DNA from: SSSZ01 sp036732025
GTDB taxonomy: Bacteria > Pseudomonadota > Gammaproteobacteria > Burkholderiales > Rhodocyclaceae
Reading direction: 5' to 3'
Assembly: GCA_036732025.1 (NCBI GenBank)
Contig: DAINDE010000003.1
Location: 62,001-126,000, forward strand
Length of the DNA: 64,000 bases
Within the stretch, counting starts at the first letter, position 1. Each line of letters starts with the position of its first letter. A program made the translations under genes and the position numbers. Shown here in pieces: positions 57,784-64,000 of this stretch. A model generated the notes under the pieces. That model saw only the letters and a program-made list of their open reading frames with translations. It was not told the DNA's origin and did no database searches.

Positions 57784-60130
57784 AAAAATCGGGCGTTTCG
57801 AAATACGCCGGGAACTGGGGCGCGGGGCCCAGAGCGTGGTCTGGCTGGGCTACGACCCGCAGTTGCAGCGGGAGATCGCCATCAAGACCCTGCGTCCGGA
57901 AACCGTGGAAAGCCAGGGCATGCTGAGCGAGGCGCGGACCGTGAGCAAGCTGCGCCACCCCAACATCGTGCCCATCTTCGAAGCCGGGGAGGAGGGAGGC
58001 GAGGTCTACCTCGTCTTCGAGTACGTGCCCGGCACCAGCCTGGCGGAATTCCTCAAGACCAGCGGCGCCCTGCCGCCGGTGAAGGCGGTGACGCTGCTGC
58101 GCCCCATCCTCGACGCCATCGGCCATGCCCACGCCCAGGGCATCATCCACCGGGACCTGAAGCCTTCCAACATCCTCCTCGACGAGCACGGCAACCCGCG
58201 GGTCATGGATTTCGGCATTGCCGCCCGGGTCGAGGGGCAGAACGCCACCGGCGAGGACTACAGTGGGACGCCGGCCTACATGGCGCCCGAGTATGTGGAA
58301 CGGCGCGAGATCAGCGAACGCGCCGACCTCTTCGCCGCCGGCCTCATGCTCTACGAGATGCTCACCGGCCAGCGGGCGGTGAGCGGCGACAATGTCTTCG
58401 CCGTCATGCGGCGCATCGCCAGCAGCGACATCCGGCTGCCGGCGGATTTCGCCGACGAGCGCCTGGCGGCGGTGGTGCACAAGGCCCTGGCGCGGGATGC
58501 CGGCTTGCGCTACCAGAGCGCCGCCCAATTCGCCGAGGCCCTGGACGAATACCTGGACCCCGCCGAGGATGCCGGCAGCCGCGGCGAAGGCAAGCAGGCC
58601 ACCCTGGAGTTCCTGCTCCGGCGCATGCGCCACAAGAGCGATTTCCCCGCCCTCTCGGAATCCGTCAGCGCCATCAACAAGATCGCCAACAGCGAGACGG
58701 AGAGCATCAACAAGCTATCCAATTCCATCCTCAAGGATTTCGCACTGACCAACAAGCTGCTGCGCCTGGTCAATTCCGCCTATTTCCGGCCGGCCGGCGG
58801 CGGCAGCATCAGCACCGTGTCGCGGGCGGTGATCGTGCTGGGCTTCGAGGCCGTGCGCAATATCGCCATCACCGTGCTGCTGTTCGAGCACCTGCAGAAC
58901 AAGGCCAACGCCACCCAGCTCAAGGAGGAATTCCTGCGGGCCAACCTGGCCGGCATCCTGGCCAAGGACATTTCCGCCGCCGCGCAGATGCGCGACCTGG
59001 AGCAGACTTTCATCTGCGCCCTGTTCCACAACCTGGGGCGCCTCCTCGGCCAGTACTACTTCCCCGAGGAGAGCGAGGAAATCCGCCGCCTGGCGGCCCA
59101 GAAGAACTGCAGCGAGGACGTCGCCTCCCGCCAGGTGCTGGGCATCAGCTTCGAGGATCTGGGCATCGCCATTGCCCGCCAGTGGGGCTTTCCGCCGGTC
59201 ATCGTCAATACCATGCGCAAGCTGCCGGCCGGCCATGTCCGCCGTCCGGGCAGCCAGGAGGAGCGCCTGCAGGTGCTGGCCGGCATGGCCAACGAACTGT
59301 GCGCCGTCATCGCCCAGGCGACGCCGGAAGTCCGCGACCGGGAGATGAAGAAAGCCGTCGCCCGCTTCGCCGACGCCGTGCCCCTGGAACACAAGGAGGT
59401 GGAACAGGCCGTGGGGCGCTCCATCGAGCAGGTGGGCGACTTCGCCCGCATCATCCACCTCAACCTGCAGCAGACGGCCTTCGGGCGGCAGATGCGGCTG
59501 TTTGCCAGTCCGGCCGGGAGCGCCGCGGCGGCGGTGGATGACGACGAGACCATCCTCGGTGCCCAGGGCCCCTTCATCGGCGCCGACGGGGAGGAGGGCG
59601 GCGGCGCCCCCAAGGAGGACGCCCAGACCATCCTTGCCGCCGGCATCCAGGACATCAGCAACACCCTGGTGGACGACTACAAGCTCAACGACATCCTGCG
59701 CATCATCCTGGAGACCATGTACCGGGCCATGGGCTTCAAGCGCGTGGTGCTGTGCATCCGGGACGCCAAGGCGGGCTGCATGCAGGGGCGCTTCGGTTTC
59801 GGCCCCGACGCCAACGACGTGGCGCGGCATTTCCGCTTTCCCCTGACCTTCACGCCGGACATCTTCCATGCGGCGACGTCCAAGGGGGTGGATATCCTCA
59901 TCAGCGACATCGACGACCCCAAGATCGCCGGGCGCATCCCGGAGTGGTACCGCAAGGCGGTGACCGCCCGCTCCTTCGTGCTCTTTCCCCTCAACATCAA
60001 GGGCAGCCCGGTGGCCCTGATCTACGCCGACATGGACGAGGCCGGGGGTATCGACATCCCGGAAAGGGAACTGTCCCTGCTGCGCACCCTGCGCAACCAG
60101 GCCGTGCTGGCCATCAAGCAGGGGTCGTGA
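57776..60130 (+). CDS. Ser/Thr kinase-HDOD-GAF fusion protein
   Basis: A 784-residue three-part signalling protein. Residues 1-265 are a Hanks-type kinase (GRGAQSVVWLG, AIKTL, HRDLKPSNILL, DFGIA, APEY). Residues about 275-520 are an HDOD domain (DFALTNKLLRLVNSAYFRP, ALFHNLGRLLGQYYFPEE). Residues about 620-784 are a GAF domain (MYRAMGFKRVVLCIRDAK to ERELSLLRTLRNQAVLAI). No membrane segment. ATG 57776 has GGAG upstream. Input through GAF and output through the kinase are plausible but unproven. Confidence 0.88.
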   Translation: MTRKIGRFEIRRELGRGAQSVVWLGYDPQLQREIAIKTLRPETVESQGMLSEARTVSKLRHPNIVPIFEAGEEGGEVYLVFEYVPGTSLAEFLKTSGALPPVKAVTLLRPILDAIGHAHAQGIIHRDLKPSNILLDEHGNPRVMDFGIAARVEGQNATGEDYSGTPAYMAPEYVERREISERADLFAAGLMLYEMLTGQRAVSGDNVFAVMRRIASSDIRLPADFADERLAAVVHKALARDAGLRYQSAAQFAEALDEYLDPAEDAGSRGEGKQATLEFLLRRMRHKSDFPALSESVSAINKIANSETESINKLSNSILKDFALTNKLLRLVNSAYFRPAGGGSISTVSRAVIVLGFEAVRNIAITVLLFEHLQNKANATQLKEEFLRANLAGILAKDISAAAQMRDLEQTFICALFHNLGRLLGQYYFPEESEEIRRLAAQKNCSEDVASRQVLGISFEDLGIAIARQWGFPPVIVNTMRKLPAGHVRRPGSQEERLQVLAGMANELCAVIAQATPEVRDREMKKAVARFADAVPLEHKEVEQAVGRSIEQVGDFARIIHLNLQQTAFGRQMRLFASPAGSAAAAVDDDETILGAQGPFIGADGEEGGGAPKEDAQTILAAGIQDISNTLVDDYKLNDILRIILETMYRAMGFKRVVLCIRDAKAGCMQGRFGFGPDANDVARHFRFPLTFTPDIFHAATSKGVDILISDIDDPKIAGRIPEWYRKAVTARSFVLFPLNIKGSPVALIYADMDEAGGIDIPERELSLLRTLRNQAVLAIKQGS

Positions 60131-60139
60131 CGGCGGGGC

Positions 60140-60961
60140 CTACCAGAGCTGCCACCAGGGGAGCTTCTTCTCCAGGCCTTCCTTGTAGTAATGGCTGTCG
60201 GGGAAATTCTTGTGCATGACGCGGTCGGCATCGTCGCGCAGTTCGGGGAGCCCCAGCTTGTCGTAGGCAAGGACAAAGATGAACAGGGCCACCTCGGTAG
60301 CCGGGGCGACGGGGTNNNNNNNNNNCATCAGGTCCTGGGCCCGGTTGGCGGCGGCGATGTAGGCTGCGCGCTTGTAGTAGTAGCGGGCGACGCTGACGTC
60401 ATGGGTGGCCAGGGCATTCACCAGGTAGTTCATGCGCTGGACGGCATCCGGCGTGTACTTGCTGTTGGGGAAGCGCGTCACCAGTTCCTTGAGGGAGTCA
60501 AAGGATTCCTTGGCTGATTTCGGATCGCGCTCGGCCGGATTCTGCTGGCTGAGATAGCCCATGAAGCCGAGATCCTCGTTGAAGCCGATGAGGCCCTTCA
60601 GGTAATACACGTAGTCCACCGCCGGGTGGTTGGGGTGGAGCTTGATGAAACGGTCGCAGGCGGCCAGGGCCGAGGCGGGCTCCTGGGCCTTCCAATACAC
60701 GTAGCCCAGTTCGAGCTGGGCCTGCTGGGCATAGCGGCCATAGGGGTAGCGGGCTTCCAGCTTTTCCAGCAACTTGGCCGCCTTGTCCCAGGCGCCGTCG
60801 GTCTGGGCATCCTTGGCCTCGGAATAGAGGCGGGCGGCGGACCAGCCGGCGGTCTCGTCCTTCACTTCGGGCAACAGGCCGCAGCCGGCTGCCGCCACGG
60901 CCACGGCGAGGGCCGCGAGGAAACGGAAGAAGGGGACGAATGCGGCTAAACTTCGCATCAT
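60140..60961 (-). CDS. bamD: Outer-membrane assembly lipoprotein BamD (contains gap)
   Basis: A 273-residue lipoprotein (lipobox-like AAAGCGLL) with tetratricopeptide repeats (YSEAKDAQTDGAWDKAAKLL, YAQQAQLELGYVYWKAQEP). It is part of the BAM complex that inserts outer-membrane proteins. Ten unknown bases (60316-60325) fall inside the last repeat, yet frame and spacing to PATEVALFIFVLAYDKLG fit the family, so the gap size is probably right. ATG 60961 follows AGGA. Confidence 0.92.
   Translation of the reverse strand: MMRSLAAFVPFFRFLAALAVAVAAAGCGLLPEVKDETAGWSAARLYSEAKDAQTDGAWDKAAKLLEKLEARYPYGRYAQQAQLELGYVYWKAQEPASALAACDRFIKLHPNHPAVDYVYYLKGLIGFNEDLGFMGYLSQQNPAERDPKSAKESFDSLKELVTRFPNSKYTPDAVQRMNYLVNALATHDVSVARYYYKRAAYIAAANRAQDLMXXXXPVAPATEVALFIFVLAYDKLGLPELRDDADRVMHKNFPDSHYYKEGLEKKLPWWQLW
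60316..60325. other. Assembly gap of 10 unknown bases
   Basis: Ten N characters. They fall inside the bamD reading frame without breaking it, indicating masked bases of roughly correct number rather than a scaffold join of unknown size. Confidence 0.95.
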
Positions 60962-61916
60962 GAACATTCCTATGGAAAACCGCGGCGATTATAGCCGAAC
61001 TGAGGTGGTGCGCCTGACTGTTCCCGCGGGTGGCGAGGCCCGGCGCCTCGACCAGGCCCTGGCGGAACTCCTGCCCGAACATTCCCGCAACCGCCTGCAG
61101 GGCTGGATCAAGGCGGGGCAGGTGACGGTGGGCGGAACCGTGGAGACCGAGCCCAAGCGCAAGGTCTACGGCGGCGAGGCGGTGGAAGTCGTCCCCGGCA
61201 CCGACCGGGAAAGCGCTGCCCAGGCCGCCGAGGACATTCCCCTGGCGGTGGTCTTCGAGGACGACGCGCTGCTCGTCATCGACAAGCCGGCGGGGCTGGT
61301 GGTCCACCCCGGCAGCGGCAACTGGAGCGGCACCCTGATGAACGCCCTGCTGCACCACGCGCCCCAACTGGCCGAGGTGCCCCGGGCCGGCATCGTGCAT
61401 CGCCTGGACAAGGAAACCAGCGGCCTCCTGGTGGTGGCCAAGACCCTGGCTGCCCAGACGGACCTGGTGCGCCAGTTGCAGGCGCGCACCGTCAAGCGCC
61501 AGTACCTGGCCCTGGTGGCCGGGGTTCTCGGCAAGGGGGGGAAGGTGGCCCAACCCATCGGCCGCCACCCGGTGCAGCGCACCAAGATGGCCGTGGTCGC
61601 CGAAGCCCGGGGCGGCAAACCGGCGGTGACCCATTACCGCGTGCTCGAGACCTTCCCCCGGTGCACCCTGGTGGAATGTTCCCTGGAAACGGGGCGTACC
61701 CACCAGATCCGGGTGCATATGGCCAGCATCAACCATCCCCTGGTGGGGGATCCGGTCTATGGCAGGCGCGATCCGGGCCTGCCGCCCTTCGCCCGGCAGG
61801 CCCTCCATGCCGCCCGGTTGGGGCTGGTCCATCCGCTGAGCGGCCGGGCCTTGCACTGGGAAGCGCCCCTGCCCGCCGACATGCGCGCTCTGCTGGAGGC
61901 GCTGCGTGGCGCCTGA
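60960..61916 (+). CDS. rluD: 23S rRNA pseudouridine synthase RluD
   Basis: A 318-residue enzyme with an N-terminal S4 domain (LDQALAELLPEHSRNRLQGW) and a RluA-type catalytic domain. The catalytic Asp is in GIVHRLDKETSGLL, followed by ETGRTHQIRVHMASINHPLVGD. It modifies helix 69 of 23S rRNA. Divergent from bamD; MENRGDYS (60972) is an alternative start. Confidence 0.93.
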   Translation: MNIPMENRGDYSRTEVVRLTVPAGGEARRLDQALAELLPEHSRNRLQGWIKAGQVTVGGTVETEPKRKVYGGEAVEVVPGTDRESAAQAAEDIPLAVVFEDDALLVIDKPAGLVVHPGSGNWSGTLMNALLHHAPQLAEVPRAGIVHRLDKETSGLLVVAKTLAAQTDLVRQLQARTVKRQYLALVAGVLGKGGKVAQPIGRHPVQRTKMAVVAEARGGKPAVTHYRVLETFPRCTLVECSLETGRTHQIRVHMASINHPLVGDPVYGRRDPGLPPFARQALHAARLGLVHPLSGRALHWEAPLPADMRALLEALRGA

Positions 61917-62646
61917 ACTGATCGTTCCCGCCTGGCCCGCCCCGCCGGCCGTTCGGGCCGTGCAGACCACCCGCCTGGGAGGCTGCAGCCCGCCACCTTA
62001 CGCCAGCCTCAACCTGGGCGACCACGTGGGCGACCAGGCGGCCGCCGTCGCCGCCAACCGGGAGCGGATCAGGCCTTGCCTCGGCGGCGACCCGGTGTGG
62101 CTGCGCCAGGTCCACGGCACGGACGTGGTCGACGCCGGTACGGCGGCGCCGGGGGCCGAGGCCGACGCCGCCTTCGCCCGCCGGCCGGGGGCTGTGTGCG
62201 TGGTGATGACCGCGGACTGCCTGCCGGTCCTCCTGTGCGACGTCCGCGGCACCGTCGTCGCCGCCGCCCACGCCGGCTGGCGAGGCCTCTGCGCCGGCGT
62301 CATCGAGCGCACCGTGGCGGCCATGGCGGTGCCGGGAGGCCAACTGCTGGCCTGGCTCGGCCCGGCCATCGGGCCGGCGGCCTTCGAGGTGGGCGACGAG
62401 GTGCGGGCCGCCTTCGTCGCCGCCGACCCGGGGGCGGCGCCGGCCTTCGTTCCCGGCGCCGGCGGGCGGTGGCTGGCGGACATCTACGAGCTGGCCCGGC
62501 AACGGCTCGCCGCGGCAGGGGTGAGCCGGGTCTTCGGCGGCGGGGAATGCACGGTGACGGACCGGGAGCGCTATTTCTCCTATCGCCGCGATGGCGCCAC
62601 CGGCCGCATGGGCAGCTTCATCTGGCTGGAAGCGGCCAGCGTATAA
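61906..62646 (+). CDS. pgeF: Peptidoglycan editing factor PgeF (YfiH/laccase-domain)
   Basis: A 246-residue multicopper-oxidase-like protein. It has WLRQVHGTDVV, VVMTADCLPVLLCD, AAAHAGWRGLCAGVIERTV and WLGPAIGPAAFEVGDEV, with the conserved Cys and His residues. The GTG start lies inside the end of rluD. It is known to prevent misincorporation in peptidoglycan and as a purine nucleoside phosphorylase-like enzyme. Confidence 0.92.
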   Translation: MAPELIVPAWPAPPAVRAVQTTRLGGCSPPPYASLNLGDHVGDQAAAVAANRERIRPCLGGDPVWLRQVHGTDVVDAGTAAPGAEADAAFARRPGAVCVVMTADCLPVLLCDVRGTVVAAAHAGWRGLCAGVIERTVAAMAVPGGQLLAWLGPAIGPAAFEVGDEVRAAFVAADPGAAPAFVPGAGGRWLADIYELARQRLAAAGVSRVFGGGECTVTDRERYFSYRRDGATGRMGSFIWLEAASV

Positions 62647-62673
62647 TCCTAAGTTTTTTTCTCGGCCATTCCC

Positions 62674-63441
62674 GTGAGCACCCTAGCCTGGATCATCACC
62701 GTCTCCGTCGCTGGCGGCGCCCTCAGCGTCATCGCCGCCGCCGCCATGACGCTCGCAGCCGGCATGGCCAACGTGCAGGTGCTCATTTCCTATGCCATCG
62801 GGGCCCTGCTCGGGGCGGTGTTCCTGGAAATCCTGCCCCACGCCCTGGAACATGGCGACCCCCACCGCATGACGGCCACCGTCCTCATGGGCATCCTGGT
62901 CTTCTTCGTCCTCGAGAAGCTGGTGCTCTGGCGCCATTGCCACCACGACCACTGCGAGGCCCACGACGCCCATCCACCGGCCCACGACCACGGGCGCTCG
63001 GGCCTTCTCATCCTGATCGGCGACACCTTCCACAATTTCGTCGACGGCGTGCTCATCGCCGCCGCCTTCCTGGAAGACACCCAGCTCGGCATCGTCACGG
63101 CCCTGGCCATCATTGCCCACGAAATCCCGCAGGAAGTCGGGGATTACGTCATCCTGCTGCATTCCGGCTACAGCAAGGCGAGGGCACTGGCCTTCAATCT
63201 CCTCTCCAGCCTGGCCACTCTGGTGGGGGCGATGCTCTCCTACTTCGCCCTGTCCTCGCTGCAGGAATGGGTGCCCACCATGCTCGGCCTGGCGGCGGCC
63301 AGCATGATCTACGTAGCCGTCGCCGACCTCATTCCCGGCCTGCACAAGCGGCCGGAACTGAAGGCCACCCTACAGCAGGTGGTGCTCATCGCCCTGGGTA
63401 TTGCCTCCATCGCCGTCGTGCGCACGCTGGTCGGCGAGTAG
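62674..63441 (+). CDS. ZIP family metal transporter
   Basis: A 255-residue membrane protein with about eight helices. A His-rich loop (RHCHHDHCEAHDAHPPAHDH, about residues 88-107) precedes the ZIP metal site motifs DTFHNFVDGVLIA and IIAHEIPQEVGDY. It should move zinc or another divalent metal. Start is a GTG 27 bases after pgeF. Specificity not determined. Confidence 0.9.
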   Translation: MSTLAWIITVSVAGGALSVIAAAAMTLAAGMANVQVLISYAIGALLGAVFLEILPHALEHGDPHRMTATVLMGILVFFVLEKLVLWRHCHHDHCEAHDAHPPAHDHGRSGLLILIGDTFHNFVDGVLIAAAFLEDTQLGIVTALAIIAHEIPQEVGDYVILLHSGYSKARALAFNLLSSLATLVGAMLSYFALSSLQEWVPTMLGLAAASMIYVAVADLIPGLHKRPELKATLQQVVLIALGIASIAVVRTLVGE

Positions 63442-63600
63442 GCGCTTCCTGCGGCGGGCACCGGCGCCGCCGAAATATAAGAGCAGGCCCACGGGCAGCA
63501 GGCCATAGAACAAAAACGAGACGGTGCCAGCAACGACGCTGCTTTCCGTGACGGCCACGAGAACGGCGACGTACAGCCAGCCAATGGCGACGATGTACAT
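63370..63600 (-). CDS. Small hypothetical membrane protein
   Basis: A 76-residue protein starting MYIVAIGWLYVAVLVAVTES with two hydrophobic helices and a basic C-terminus (GARRRKRLL). The exact start (63600, 63606 or 63609) is unclear. The last 72 bases run antisense to the end of the ZIP gene. Similar small proteins are seen in related genomes from memory. Function unknown. Confidence 0.6.
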   Translation of the reverse strand: MYIVAIGWLYVAVLVAVTESSVVAGTVSFLFYGLLPVGLLLYFGGAGARRRKRLLADQRAHDGDGGNTQGDEHHLL

Positions 63601-63687
63601 GGGCATCATTATGCATTGACAGTCCACAGGCACCTATGGAGAATCCAAAGTCCAGCCCCGGATGGCAATTCGCAGCGAGACTTCCCC

Positions 63688-64000
63688 ATGTCGCAGGGAT
63701 CCAACAATAACGACGCCTTCATCGGCGCAGCCATGCAGTTCATGCAGGCTGGACAAGGCATGGCGCAGCAGTTCTTGGAGTTTCTGGGAAAGGCGGCCGC
63801 TCCTGCCGGCCAGACGCCGCCGCCGGCGGACCCGCAAGCGATGACGGCACTGCAGAAGGCGTACATGAACCGGCAGTTGGAGTTGTGGCAATCGATCCTG
63901 GCCAAGGGGCAGGGCAAGCCGCAAACCTTCGCTGTTCAGCCCGAACCGGGCGACCGGCGCTTCTCCGCCCCGGAATGGCGGGAAAGTCCCCTCTACGATT
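63688..64000 (+). CDS. phaC: Class I poly(hydroxyalkanoate) synthase, N-terminal part
   Basis: The first 104 residues, cut by the window end. They include MSQGSNNNDAFIGAAMQFMQ, a helical N-terminal region, and RRFSAPEWRESPLYD, the conserved start of the PhaC domain of class I synthases (DRRFxxxxWxxxPxfd). It polymerises hydroxyacyl-CoA into storage granules. The catalytic lipase box lies beyond the window. Confidence 0.88.
   Translation, partial: MSQGSNNNDAFIGAAMQFMQAGQGMAQQFLEFLGKAAAPAGQTPPPADPQAMTALQKAYMNRQLELWQSILAKGQGKPQTFAVQPEPGDRRFSAPEWRESPLYD

Noticed and set aside
60140..60961. Frameshift or scaffold join in bamD at the N run
   Set aside because: The frame continues and the number of residues across the N run agrees with the family, so the gene is probably intact.

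Overview
The window looks like a high-GC betaproteobacterial chromosome, most like a Rhodocyclales member. The evidence is the core order surE-pcm-nlpD-rpoS-dnaQ-rnhA, rluD-pgeF divergent from bamD, and a class I PHA synthase at the right edge. Genus was not determined. One 10-N assembly gap lies inside bamD.

Positions 1 to about 46,374 are a composite genomic island, probably a decayed integrative and conjugative element (ICE). Its right end is marked by a P4-type integrase (44704-46143, minus) and a 3' fragment of a proline-type tRNA gene (46336-46374) followed by what looks like that tRNA's terminator. The left end is outside the window. ICE backbone pieces (radC, several small ICE genes, an N-6 methylase piece, a ParB-like protein, a second tyrosine recombinase) flank inserted resistance cargo. 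Five minus-strand backbone genes share a structured leader matching the published radC RNA motif, and a 22-bp direct repeat recurs four times.

The cargo, left to right, is as follows. (a) 6.1-18.3 kb is a heavy-metal block: cadR and cadA divergent over a MerR-type operator, a Met/His-rich periplasmic protein, a CzcI-like protein, czcCBA with a PII-like protein, then a YVTN propeller, cytochrome b561 and DUF411 protein. (b) 20.2-24.4 kb is arsR-arsC-arsC-aqpS-arsD-arsA with no arsB or acr3. (c) 29.1-32.3 kb is a ParM-type actin gene and small partner, then a tight operon of a recombinase-like protein lacking catalytic residues, a 59-aa ORF, a CFI-box protein and a membrane-anchored Cas4-like nuclease. 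(d) 32.4-33.9 kb is hipBA. (e) 34.1-35.6 kb is an intact IS4-family element with 11-bp target duplications. (f) 35.7-39.3 kb is a Tn21-subgroup mercury transposon (merR, merTPA, a merD-tnpA fusion) with 5-bp target duplications. (g) 39.4-44.5 kb is a type II CBASS anti-phage operon next to the integrase.

From 46.5 kb rightward the sequence is ordinary core genome: H-NS family protein, surE, pcm, nlpD, rpoS, dnaQ, rnhA, a methyltransferase, gloB, signalling proteins, rtcB, rmuC, a kinase-HDOD-GAF protein, bamD, rluD, pgeF, a ZIP transporter and the start of phaC.

The least familiar part is 30.5-32.3 kb. There the conserved residues of a Cas4-like nuclease appear to be divided between two overlapping genes, one ending in a CFI-box and the other starting with a membrane helix.
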